A stretch of DNA of 64,000 nucleotides from Tateyamaria sp. ANG-S1 (lineage in GTDB: Bacteria; Pseudomonadota; Alphaproteobacteria; Rhodobacterales; Rhodobacteraceae): assembly GCF_000814025.1 (NCBI RefSeq), contig NZ_JWLL01000008.1, positions 58,713 through 122,712 of the forward strand. The letters run 5' to 3'. Made by a program: the position numbers and the translations under genes. Of this stretch, positions 8,477 through 17,468 are shown in pieces. How positions within the stretch are numbered: the first letter of the stretch is position 1; each line of letters begins with the position of its first letter. The notes beneath the pieces were generated by a model. That model ran no database searches, was not told where the DNA came from, and saw only the letters and a program-made list of their open reading frames with translations.

Positions 8477-9159
8477 TGACAATCGACGGCCCAGTTGGCG
8501 CCGTCGTGCTGGCCTCGACCTTATGTTTTTCTTGGGCGCAACGGTCACTCTCATTCAGCTCGTCGCCGCATCTTGGTTCATTTTTTGATGCACAAAACCG
8601 TAAGAGAATTCAGTTGCCGTAGATTCCGGGACAGTATCTCCCCACTGCGTATCTATCTGGCTTGATCGAATCGAACCCTGTGCGGGAATATGTGTGCGGG
8701 TCTTGGAGCGCGCCCGCGTGAGATACCCTCGCGGCATTTATTGCAGGCCCATTCTACACTCGGGGTTTGAGTGCAAGAGGCGCTGTTGTTCCCGCTTGCA
8801 AAACTCAACCCCGTTCTTCCATTAATCCGTTCAATGTCTGACGCTTACGGCCGCTTGCGTAACCTACGGCGTTACATGGTCATGGGCACCGGGCACTCTC
8901 AAAGATAAGCGCGCATCGAGTGGCCCTAAGCGTTCAATGAGGTGATGACGGATTGAGCTGAACTAAAGCTATCTGGGAAAGCCGCCACAGACTCCGAGGA
9001 TCTGCTCAACTGTTGGATGGCAGGTCAAGATCCTCGGTGTCCCGTTCACTCAGTGACATCTTGGCGTTGCGTCGTCCATACCATCACCGTTCGATGGCAG
9101 AAGAAGTCTTTAACCTTGATCCTGCAAATTTTCCGCACTCAACAAAGAGGACGGAAACA
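8477..9159. other. Long leader/intergenic region upstream of luxI-type gene
   Basis: No supported gene in about 680 bases. The notable element is the hairpin at 8990-9041, annotated separately. An in-frame ATG-like start at 9013 would extend LuxI by 49 residues, but these have no similarity to the family. Confidence 0.35.
8990..9041. repeat. Inverted repeat in luxI leader
   Basis: CCGAGGATCT (8994-9003) and AGATCCTCGG (9028-9037) are perfect complements. With one mismatch the arms extend to 14 bases (8990-9003 and 9028-9041). The loop is 24 bases. It lies 119 bases before the LuxI ATG and would form a stable RNA hairpin or serve as a dyad binding site. Confidence 0.7.
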
Positions 9160-9804
9160 ATGATTCACTTTCTTTATGGCGAGGTGTTGGTATCTAAACC
9201 AGTCCTGGCGCATTCAATGTTCGTGGACCGGGGTGCGCAGTTCAAAACGCGTCTCGGTTGGGACGTCACGGTCAACGAGTTTGGCGAAGAGCGGGATGAG
9301 TATGACTTGCTCAACCCACTGTATGTGATTGTCGCTGACGAGCATGGCCGACACGAAGCATCAATGCGTCTCCTTCCAACAACAGGCCAAACGATGGTGA
9401 ATGACCATTTTTTGGACATAAACAACGGCGTGTCCATCGAAAGCCCGCTTGTTTGGGAGTGTACGCGCTTTTGTACGTCGCCAGATGCTCGACCACATTC
9501 AGCAACCAAATTAATGGCTGCTGGTGGCAAGGTTATGCAAGAGAGTTGCATCGAGCACTTTGTCGGTGTCTTCGACCGCAGAATGATGCCGGTGTATCGC
9601 CGGATCGGCACTGTTCCGACTGTCGTGGGATGGTCTCAGGGCGAAATCAATAAAATCGGTATCGGACTGTGGGACTACTGTGCCGACGACTACAAGCGTT
9701 TGCTGGATAGATGCGGTGTTTCTGACATCGAGATGGAACTCTTTTTTGCGAACTCTGGATTGTTTGACACCCAACTCATGGACACGCAAACGATCGCCGC
9801 TTGA
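9160..9804 (+). CDS. luxI: Acyl-homoserine-lactone synthase (LuxI family)
   Basis: 214 residues from ATG 9160, preceded by GAGGACGGA. LuxI enzymes join S-adenosylmethionine to an acyl-ACP to make homoserine-lactone signals in the cytoplasm. The conserved residues are present: Arg24, Phe28 and Trp34 (DRGAQFKTRLGW), the acidic pair in ERDEYD (Asp46, Asp49), Arg70 (SMRLLPTTG), and Glu100 and Arg103 in WECTRFC. The NDHFLD and RIGTVPTVVGWSQG segments are typical of Roseobacter LuxI proteins. No LuxR-type regulator is encoded within the window, so it may be regulated in trans. The longer frame from 9013 is rejected because similarity starts at MIHFLYG. The acyl chain cannot be read from the sequence. 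Confidence 0.92.
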   Translation: MIHFLYGEVLVSKPVLAHSMFVDRGAQFKTRLGWDVTVNEFGEERDEYDLLNPLYVIVADEHGRHEASMRLLPTTGQTMVNDHFLDINNGVSIESPLVWECTRFCTSPDARPHSATKLMAAGGKVMQESCIEHFVGVFDRRMMPVYRRIGTVPTVVGWSQGEINKIGIGLWDYCADDYKRLLDRCGVSDIEMELFFANSGLFDTQLMDTQTIAA

Positions 9805-10112
9805 TGGCTGGCTGGGCGGCAGATAAGTTCGCCCACTTGCTCTCATCCGGGGCCGTAGGAGGCATTGGCCGCGAAGCCCTGAGCCGCTGATATCGCGATC
9901 TGAAAACGCGCCATTAAGGTACTCGACATACATCCAAGATCTCCCATCCAGTTTGGACTAAATTCAGCGCGCAAAGCGAACTTGAGCGGCCCAGCTTGTG
10001 AAGGTGTATCAGGTCCAACAACAGTCCAAAGGCCAATCTTTGTGGCACACAAATGCAAGGAGCGAGAAAGACCGCCGTGATCTTTAAGCAACAGGAAGAC
10101 GGTGCGTTGGTG
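9805..10112. other. Intergenic region between convergent genes
   Basis: Separates luxI (plus) and an RTX gene (minus). A minus-strand frame 9843-10091 (82 codons) has no family I recognise. No clear terminator hairpin was found. Confidence 0.3.
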
Positions 10113-11324
10113 TCAACTTGAGGTGGAGGGAAACACTTTTACTATGACGTCGAAGCTATCAATTCCAGCGACATCACCCGTTATCACATCCATGAACAAG
10201 CCCGAAGAGGCAGAACCTTCGCCAACCTGATCGATGATAGGGATACCAACGTGCAATTCTGCGACACCTTCAATGGATGCGACGACCTCCCCATCGACCA
10301 GAATGTCTGTCCCGATTGGCAAACCTATAGATTCAACCCGATCAGTCAAATCGTAACTTGCGTCGTCAAATGCACCAGGCGCGCCTCCTCCAAGATAAAC
10401 AACAAGCGCATCCTCTGATGGCGAAAAATCAAGTATCTGCGCCGCAGGATTTACTGCGTTGTCCAGATGATAGACTTCGAAAGAGTCCGCGCCCGCGCCA
10501 CCGACACCGATGTCACCATTGGACAGCAGCAAATGGTCATCCCCTTCGCCTCCTATGAGGGTATCAAAAGAGCTGTTCGTTAGAGTATTTATGTCAGACA
10601 CGCGGCTATTTTGGTCAAAATTCTCGCTTGTCGCGTTGCCAATCAGCCAATCGTCTCCGGCGCCTCCTCGAAGCTCCACGTCTCCCTCAAAGGCGAGCAA
10701 ATGATCGTTCCCGCCGCCGCCATAAAGTATTGCGTTGTGGCCAGTCGCGACTGCCAATTCATTTGCGTCTCCCCCATGGAATTCAGCGCCGTGCGCATTT
10801 ACTGCAAGTAAGGCGAAAGAACTCGTGTCAGACACAATGTCAGAGCCGTAAACAACATCACCCATTCCAGCGTGAATTTCCCCACCAGTAAGTCCGGACG
10901 CGTCCACAGTGTCCTCTCCGACGCCCGTTACCACATGTGCAATGCTTCCGTTCACTTCTAGGTACTCGTTTCCCCCGCCCAGGTGCACGTTATGAAACTC
11001 GCCTTCCTCTGCAACGAATGTGGCTGTTTGACCAATGACATTGGTGTATCCTGATGCAGTCTGGTCATCGAAAGGCGCGTTTGACACGATAGGTTCATCA
11101 ATGCGATCTCCTAATACTAGATCTGAGGAAAGATCCGTTGAAACCGCTGGGGCGCTCGGCGCAACATCGCTGTCTAGTAGGCTCAGATCCAAAGTGACGG
11201 CCATACCTCCATCCACACTCTCCCCGTCTTTTTGCTCGGGTTGTTCGCTGTCGTCATCATGATCAAACAGGAAAAAACTGCCGGCGATAACACCGCCCAC
11301 CGCCACGGCCAAAGATACCAACAT
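10113..11324 (-). CDS. Membrane-anchored RTX-like protein
   Basis: 403 residues. The N-terminus MLVSLAVAVGGVIAGSFFLF is a hydrophobic helix followed by an acidic linker (DHDDDSEQPEQKDGESVDGG), the same plan as the protein at 5877-7070. Calcium-binding repeats are fewer and more degenerate: GGGGNDHLLAFEGDVELRGG, then GGAGDDWLIGN and GGEGDDHLLLSNGD. The C-terminal 110 residues (ILDFSPSEDALVVYLGGG, DILVDGEVVASIEGVAEL) match in position the cap of its relative (RITDYDEAEDV, EILVDGVSVAHVLGG), so the two are probably homologues. Surface or secreted location is inferred from the repeats; no secretion system is nearby. Confidence 0.8.
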   Translation of the reverse strand: MLVSLAVAVGGVIAGSFFLFDHDDDSEQPEQKDGESVDGGMAVTLDLSLLDSDVAPSAPAVSTDLSSDLVLGDRIDEPIVSNAPFDDQTASGYTNVIGQTATFVAEEGEFHNVHLGGGNEYLEVNGSIAHVVTGVGEDTVDASGLTGGEIHAGMGDVVYGSDIVSDTSSFALLAVNAHGAEFHGGDANELAVATGHNAILYGGGGNDHLLAFEGDVELRGGAGDDWLIGNATSENFDQNSRVSDINTLTNSSFDTLIGGEGDDHLLLSNGDIGVGGAGADSFEVYHLDNAVNPAAQILDFSPSEDALVVYLGGGAPGAFDDASYDLTDRVESIGLPIGTDILVDGEVVASIEGVAELHVGIPIIDQVGEGSASSGLFMDVITGDVAGIDSFDVIVKVFPSTSS

Positions 11325-11518
11325 ACAGACTCACCATCCTTACCACACTACAACTGTATCCAACGCGGCACATGTGGCAATTGAAGATTGCGAAACTGGT
11401 AAACCGCTCTACTAATTGTCTTAGGAGTGGCGTCGTCAAACGATCTCAAGCAGCTTGTATGCTTTCCTGCGGTACGCTGACATCGCTGACATCGCTGACG
11501 TAAAAGTGAGGACATAAA

Positions 11519-12580
11519 GTGACGGCAAATTCCGGTGGCACGCCACGTTTGAGCAGTGTTCTTGTGCCGACGGCATTTGGCCCCAAGCGCAAACAGATTT
11601 GTGGTGGCGTATGGACAGACAATGCCTCGCTGAACCGGCACATTTTGAGCGTTGGTCGTCTCAAAAACCTGGTCACAGATGCAGAACTCGGCTCAATAGT
11701 CCAAACCATTCCCTCAGCAGTTTTTGGAGGCTACGCGATTGACCATTTCGGCCACTTTTTGACTGAGAGCGTAGGGTACCTACCGAATGCACTCTCCGAT
11801 ACCAGCGCGGGACCTCTGATGTTTCTGGCAGGAAATCGAAAATCGCAACATCTCAAACCTTGGCAAACTAACCTGTTGAAGACACTTGGTTGGTCAAATA
11901 AGGCGTATATCGTAAGTCGCTCAACGCTTGTGCGAAACCTCGCGATCCCGGAAGTCTCCTTTCATCAAAACAGAGCCCCCTATGGAGACGCTGCAGGTTT
12001 GAGGTGGCGTGACAGGCTCTTTCCTGAACTCCGGTCGGCAGATGGCGCAAAGATTTATGTGAGCAGAAGCAGAGTAGAAGCCAATCTGGGACGCTTCAAA
12101 AATGAAGAGCACCTTGAACATGTCTTAAGAACGTTTGGGTACGACATTTTCCACCCGCAAAACCATTCGATAGCCGAGCAAGTGAAGGTATACCGGACGG
12201 CGTCGCACGTGGTTTTAGCGGAGAGTTCGGCCATCCATCTCATCAATCTCGTATGCTCTTCGACCCAGAGAGTCGCGCTGATTCAAAGGCGGCCGAAGTT
12301 ACACAGTTCGATAAAGCGCGCCACGCGGTACTTCGCACGAGCTCAGATTGTTGGTATTGACGCGATTCTAAATTTCGAAGGAGAAAAAGGTGTAGCGTGG
12401 CCAGCCTATCGTGGCATCAGTACTGTTGATTTCGACCAGATTCTACTGGCGTTAGAAGAGCTGTCTTTCATAAAGCCTTCGACAACCCGACTTAAGCAGG
12501 AAACGCTCAAAATGCGCCCATTGGACGATGCCGCCATTTCTAACAACGTTTCAGTTCTATCGCGGACTTGGGAGCCCTAA
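11519..12580 (+). CDS. Glycosyltransferase family 61-like (DUF563) protein
   Basis: 353 residues from GTG 11519, with GTGAGGA six bases upstream. The pattern FGGYAIDHFGHFLTESVGYL near the N-terminus, IYVSRSR in the middle (residues of about 178-184), then LEHVLRTFGYDIFHPQNHSI and ASHVVLAESSAIHLINLVCS is the hallmark order of DUF563/GT61 capsular polysaccharide glycosyltransferases. These enzymes transfer sugars during surface glycan assembly. It precedes a sulfotransferase-like gene on the same strand, so the two may modify the same surface polymer. Donor and acceptor sugars are unknown. Confidence 0.75.
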   Translation: MTANSGGTPRLSSVLVPTAFGPKRKQICGGVWTDNASLNRHILSVGRLKNLVTDAELGSIVQTIPSAVFGGYAIDHFGHFLTESVGYLPNALSDTSAGPLMFLAGNRKSQHLKPWQTNLLKTLGWSNKAYIVSRSTLVRNLAIPEVSFHQNRAPYGDAAGLRWRDRLFPELRSADGAKIYVSRSRVEANLGRFKNEEHLEHVLRTFGYDIFHPQNHSIAEQVKVYRTASHVVLAESSAIHLINLVCSSTQRVALIQRRPKLHSSIKRATRYFARAQIVGIDAILNFEGEKGVAWPAYRGISTVDFDQILLALEELSFIKPSTTRLKQETLKMRPLDDAAISNNVSVLSRTWEP

Positions 12581-12723
12581 TGAGTTTAAAGCAGGAGCGA
12601 GCGCTAGGAGTGAAGCACTCATTTACCTTCGAGGCGTTTTGGTTGCCTTGACCTAGGCGGGATAGAACATGAAAACATTGTCAAAGCTGACAACAGGTTC
12701 GGACCTTACGGTGTGCGTGGAAT

Positions 12724-13635
12724 ATGCCCCAGAATAGTCCGGATCTTGCCAGCATAAGCGTTCATCTTGGCGCCTTTGCCACCTCAGCCCTTGCGCTACA
12801 GTCTACTTTGAAGTTGCAAAAGAGCCGCTTGCAACGTCAAGGTGTCTGCTATTTGGGGCCAGATCAACTCAGAGGGCCGACCGGCTTGTTGTTCCCGGGC
12901 GGCCGCGAAAACCGTAGCCCATCGGTCTGCGCAGACCATAATGACGCTGCAATTCGAACTCTTATAAAAAAGCACCAAGAACATTATCCACTCAAACACT
13001 TGATCCTATCTGACGGCGCGTTGCTTGGGTCTGCAAGGCGATTGACTGTAGATGGAAAGTTGTACCCGGACGCAAAAGAAAATTTATCCGTTCTTCCGGC
13101 TTGGATCGATAGTGAGGCAACAACTGTGTTCTTATCTGTCCGTCATAAAGGTGATCTTGTTGCGGAAGAAGTTTGTCGCGTTGCAATGCGACGCGCGCTA
13201 CCAGATATTTCGCGCATCGAGGACGTGTTGTGGAGCGATCTCACCTCCTGGAGTACCGTCGTTGCATGGGTCCATGCGCATTTTAGCAAGTCCAAATCAC
13301 TGCTGTGGCGGCATGAAGACTTCGAACAGGTATCTGCATCGGTTGTACGTGCCTTGACGAACGGCACACTCAATCACCTAAAGCAAACGAAACCATCAGA
13401 ATTGCTCTCCGCGCGGGCTATGCGTTACCTTCAAAGCATTGCGGACCCGACCGGCAAAGTCGATATGCCTACTGTCCGAGCGCGGTATGCTATGAAGCAT
13501 TTCCCAGTGTCGCCAGAGTTTCCTCTTTTCTCAATTGGTACCTCTACTCAACAACGTTATCTCGACACCCAATACGAATACGAATGGTCCGAAATAACCG
13601 GCATGTGGCCCGATAGTATTTTGTCCATAGCTTAG
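12724..13635 (+). CDS. Sulfotransferase-like protein with altered P-loop
   Basis: 303 residues. The N-terminus ISVHLGAFATSALALQSTLK sits where sulfotransferase-like proteins of this group have HLGxHKTGTTxxQxxL, but the Lys and Thr that hold the PAPS phosphate are replaced (AFATSA). It continues as expected for the family with RLQRQGVCYLGPDQLRGPTG, LKHLILSDGALLGS and FLSVRHKGD. The C-terminal half is helical and ends with YEYEWSEITGMWPDSI. Either the enzyme uses another site or it is no longer catalytic. The ATG at 12724 has only a weak GGA site. Confidence 0.55.
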   Translation: MPQNSPDLASISVHLGAFATSALALQSTLKLQKSRLQRQGVCYLGPDQLRGPTGLLFPGGRENRSPSVCADHNDAAIRTLIKKHQEHYPLKHLILSDGALLGSARRLTVDGKLYPDAKENLSVLPAWIDSEATTVFLSVRHKGDLVAEEVCRVAMRRALPDISRIEDVLWSDLTSWSTVVAWVHAHFSKSKSLLWRHEDFEQVSASVVRALTNGTLNHLKQTKPSELLSARAMRYLQSIADPTGKVDMPTVRARYAMKHFPVSPEFPLFSIGTSTQQRYLDTQYEYEWSEITGMWPDSILSIA

Positions 13636-13721
13636 ATCTGCGGCAACTGCGTTTTCGACAGACGCGCCGGTCGCGGTCTCCTGCAGCGACAAACTGTGGA
13701 TCGCAAAGGTGCCAAACTTAC

Positions 13722-15359
13722 CTATTTTCTGCGGTCGGGCTCCTCAAAGAAGCTCCAGCAATTCTCAAACCCTTTCTTGTCGGCTTTGTGGTGAATGCGA
13801 CTCTGGTCCATGCGTGAGAACAGTGTGTTCGCGGCGCGAGTTCTGAGCAAAAGCTCTCGCAAAACGCGGCCCGAAACGTCATCCCGCGCCGACGCCTCTA
13901 AAAGCTGCGCCAGCAGGTTGAGCATAAGGTCAGTGTTTCCTAGCGCGAAGCGATCCAGCCCAGGAAAGCCGTTCTTTGTCGAAGGTTCAGTATGCGCGTA
14001 GATATTGTCAGCCGGATGCCCCTCTAGTCCGCGCTCAGCTTCATATGCTTTCATGGTGTTTGAGAAAAAGAAGCCGGCGGTGCCAACATGGCGTTGCGCC
14101 TCTGACGTTCCATGCTCCATGAATGTCTGTAACACTGAAATGAGCCACCGGGTTGGCAAGGTTGCGAGCATTATGCGGTATTCATTCTCCCACAAGTGAC
14201 AGAAAAGGCGTTTTGCATGTTGTGTGTGCGGTGTTGAGCGGCGCAGGTAGCTGATCGCGAATGCATTGTAAAAGCATACAAGCGGCAGCCCTCGAAAGCG
14301 ATGGCGCAGGATCCGGTCTTGCTGATGCATATCGTGCCGACCGCCGCCTGGAAATGCTTCCTCGCCTTCTGTCAGATCGATACACGCCTGTTTAAAATCT
14401 GTCGAAAGATCGGGCAGCAAGTTTGGCGGTTCCTGGCTGCGAACGCGCAACTCGGTCCGGTCCCACAACGCGGACAGCTCGTCGGCGAGGTGATTTGGAC
14501 GAACAGGGTTAGGAGGCCAGTCCCCGGCATGCTCTTCGTTTTGGGCCAAATCCTCGGATGCCGAAGTAGAGGTCGCAATACCCTCGTCGGCGCTTTTTTG
14601 GGACGGGGTGGTGAGATACTTCCGTGCATTGCGTTTCGCATAGACGGACGCATAAGATTTGTTGACGACCTCTAGGGCTTGCACAATTTGCGGATCCGGC
14701 GCTTTGTTTTCCTGATACATGCTGTAGGTGTCCTTTTTGACGAGAAGCCTCGGCATCGCCGCGTCAGCAAAGCGTTGAACCACCGACCCTTCCGTGTAAC
14801 GCGTGTAGGGCAGGGCAACGAACCGGTCGCCGAACCGGTCTTGAGCCTTTCTGAGCACTGATGGCCAAGACCGATGCCCTCGAATGCCGTTGGCAAACTT
14901 ATCGAAGTCTGTGGCAGACGCTCTATGTTTTAGGTTCTGGTTGTATACACTTCTCAGCCAGTCGTCTTCATCCCGCACAAAGAAATAGTAGGTGCATTCG
15001 AAGATGTCGCCCAGTGCGTCATCGATGAGCTTTACGTTTTCAAATAGGCGTGGATACACCCTCCGAACGCGGCCCCGACCCACAAGACCACCGGACAGAT
15101 CTTCACTCGAGATGAAGACCTCTCTTGCATTCGCCAGCAGCAGCAAATCTTGCAAGTCCTTTGCCACCGCGCTCGCTGCGTCCCAATCCTTGGCTTGCAA
15201 CGCAGTCCCAAGCTGCTTCACCAGAGGATCGGTAACATACAGCGCGTCTCTTGCTGTCAGGATGTCGGTCGAAACGTGATCTCTGAGAAACGCCTGTATG
15301 GACGTTGAACCCGTTTTATGTGGTCCCAAGTGGACATGAAGGTTTCGCAAAACAAACAA
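13722..15359 (-). CDS. Sulfotransferase-like protein with long C-terminal domain
   Basis: 545 residues from a TTG codon at 15359; the start is uncertain because no clean ribosome site precedes it. NLHVHLGPHKTGSTSIQAFL is a canonical PAPS P-loop with Lys and Ser/Thr intact; SSEDLSGG and FFVRDEDDWLRSVYNQNLKH follow, as in bacterial sulfotransferases acting on carbohydrates. From about residue 270 there is a charged linker, then an unrelated region of roughly 230 residues (LPLVCFYNAFAISYLRRSTP, TRWLISVLQTFMEHGTSEAQ) that I do not recognise. It is convergent with the gene at 12724. Likely a cytoplasmic enzyme decorating a surface glycan. Confidence 0.65.
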   Translation of the reverse strand: MFVLRNLHVHLGPHKTGSTSIQAFLRDHVSTDILTARDALYVTDPLVKQLGTALQAKDWDAASAVAKDLQDLLLLANAREVFISSEDLSGGLVGRGRVRRVYPRLFENVKLIDDALGDIFECTYYFFVRDEDDWLRSVYNQNLKHRASATDFDKFANGIRGHRSWPSVLRKAQDRFGDRFVALPYTRYTEGSVVQRFADAAMPRLLVKKDTYSMYQENKAPDPQIVQALEVVNKSYASVYAKRNARKYLTTPSQKSADEGIATSTSASEDLAQNEEHAGDWPPNPVRPNHLADELSALWDRTELRVRSQEPPNLLPDLSTDFKQACIDLTEGEEAFPGGGRHDMHQQDRILRHRFRGLPLVCFYNAFAISYLRRSTPHTQHAKRLFCHLWENEYRIMLATLPTRWLISVLQTFMEHGTSEAQRHVGTAGFFFSNTMKAYEAERGLEGHPADNIYAHTEPSTKNGFPGLDRFALGNTDLMLNLLAQLLEASARDDVSGRVLRELLLRTRAANTLFSRMDQSRIHHKADKKGFENCWSFFEEPDRRK

Positions 15360-16085
15360 CTCTCTGCTTTGTCCGGGGACATAGGCCTATTCTACACCAT
15401 ATTTCGCGACGCAAGCCAGAGCACTGGGTCACGCATCCACTACCTGATGGATAGCGCATACAAAATTGAAGACGCGGGCGTAAGAGGCCGCGTTTTCTTG
15501 GCAATTCCAGCCCGTGGGCAAAAGGATAGCTGTGGGTTGTGGGTCGCATGCCGTAACGGTCCAGACGCCGACAAAAATCATTTGGAACGCTCTGTTGGCA
15601 AAAAGCCAGGTCACTTGGTATCTTACCCACCAAAAGACATTGTGAATGGTTACTGGTTTTATAGGTGTTCACGAAGCTTAGTGCGCGCGCTGCCCCATCG
15701 GTGTTGGCTAATCATCACAGTGGCACTGGGCATAGACCTCCGGCCACGCGTTGGAATCGGCGGCAACCTTTAGGGTCGGGCGCCCAAGAGGGTGGCGGGA
15801 AACGTCTTAGAGTTCATTGCAGAGCCACCCCATTGCGACGGGTCCACTAGCGCCGGCCCGCAGCAAAATAGCTTGTTGAAGACCTAGACAATCGCCTGAG
15901 CCGCTGAGCATTGCATGCGGTTTACACCGGGCTCTTCCGCGAGATGCTCGGTTTGAGGCCGGTTTTTGAGGCAGAATCTCAATATACCCGTTTTCTAACC
16001 TATATGCTGGATGCCTTCCACTTTCACATATCTTTTGCCCTGTTAACTGAGCTTTATCGTGCTGGGTGCTACCTCTCGTACGCGC

Positions 16086-16200
16086 CCAAGCTTAGAGCAC
16101 AACATGCACCTCCCCATGTCCCGGTCCGAAATTGCCGAGTTTCTGAATGTAAGCTCAGCCGATGTCGAGTTGTTTTGGCAGTCAGGCCAACTGCGCAGAT
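16086..16200 (+). pseudogene. Relic of a Crp/Fnr-type helix-turn-helix
   Basis: The translation near 16104 gives MHLPMSRSEIAEFLNVSSAD followed by VELFWQSGQLR. The first part matches the recognition motif LPMSRxxIAxxLGLTxETVSRxLxxLR of Crp/Fnr regulators, but the second half has diverged and there is no sensor domain upstream. A broken fragment. Confidence 0.45.
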
Positions 16201-17145
16201 CACTCTGCTGCCCTTGCCGACCAATCTCATCCCTCAATTACAGCACCGTCTACGACGTACTCGAGTGTACTCTGACTCTTCACAAACATCCTTTCAACCT
16301 GTCGAAGGACTCTGCCACTCGTTGGATTGAGCTTTTGGCAGAAACAGATGACTTACACAGTTTCGAAAACGCATCAGCACAGAAGCGTACCACCCGTTTG
16401 GCAGATGCAGCGATGGCGACCGGACTTGCCGCCGTGCCACGGAAGTGTGCGGCCATCGCGAAGATATTGATTTGCGAACAGGCCGCTCTTGTTCGTATGT
16501 GTAAAGTCACACCGAACGATTTTGGGGCCGAGGCAAGCGCTCCGTGAGTTCTATCGATGGTGTGGTGTGTCCAATCTAGGTTCGAATGATCATGCGCCGC
16601 GACTAGTGTCTCTGTTAAATGCAGATTGCGGCCATGCGCACTATGAACGTTGCAACACGGATAGAGCGAAGGTGTACTTCAACATCAAACGCCAACGCAG
16701 CCTTCCCAACTGCCTGCGCTCGTTCCAGTCACACGGATGACCTACGCAGTTTTCTCAAATTTGCAAATGGTCCACGCATTGCGACAAAGCTGTAGTGCCT
16801 GCACAAAGGTTTTCGCGCCTTGGAAAGAGCCGTTCGGGGCGGTCTTTAAGCTCTCTACAGTCATCCGCAGCCAACGCCTTTGTGGAATCACGCGTCTCTG
16901 GAGTAGACCGTTATTTGTCGAAGGAATGCACTATCCGTTGGCGCGAGCACATTAGTCGACCTGACGTCTATTTTAGCGTGTTCAATTTGAAAAAACGGAA
17001 ATGAGTAGTATATCTCAAAAGAAGAAACAGGCGCTTGCGTGATTGGCCTTTTGACCCCGCGCTGCAGCTAAAAGAGCCATGGATTCACGCGGTGTGTATC
17101 TTCTTGCGGCGTGAAAAATGCTCCGGCGTAGTGACCAACCAGAAA

Positions 17146-17174
17146 GGCACCGAGAGGGCTAAGCTCTCGGTGCC
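17146..17174. terminator. Strong hairpin, terminator-like
   Basis: GGCACCGAGAG (17146-17156) pairs perfectly with CTCTCGGTGCC (17164-17174) around a seven-base loop. It lies downstream of the minus-strand methyltransferase gene (17469-18287) and is followed on that strand by TTTC, so it may terminate that transcript. Confidence 0.5.
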
Positions 17175-17468
17175 CAAATCAAAAAGTTATTTCAGTTCTT
17201 TGATGAGTTTAGTGACTGCTCAGTCGCCGAATACCTAAAGAGTCTTACGTCAAGGTTAACCATAGAGCGATATCTGGGGTGCTGTATCGACCTTTTTATT
17301 CGTCACTATTCATTAGAAATATGGCAAAGAGCTTTGCGCAACATGCACCTCTGCATGTCGCTCAATCGGTGCGTCGAAGCGGACCGCACACTACCAGCGA
17401 TGGAATGCTGAGAGAAATGCTTTGCCCACGTCTCACCGATGATTAAGTTTACCTTTGAGCTGAGCCAT

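Larger units (their letters stand above)
15360..17468. other. Two-kilobase stretch of gene debris
   Basis: No intact gene can be supported. The stretch holds short frames without family signatures, one Crp-like helix-turn-helix relic (16086-16200) and a hairpin at 17146-17174. It reads as decayed island DNA. Confidence 0.4.

Noticed and set aside
9013..9159. N-terminal extension of LuxI
   Set aside because: Residues do not fit the family, the leader hairpin overlaps it, and a good start with ribosome site lies at 9160.
9805..10112. Minus-strand 82-codon frame as a gene between luxI and the RTX gene
   Set aside because: No recognisable motif, weak start, and it spans the expected terminator region.
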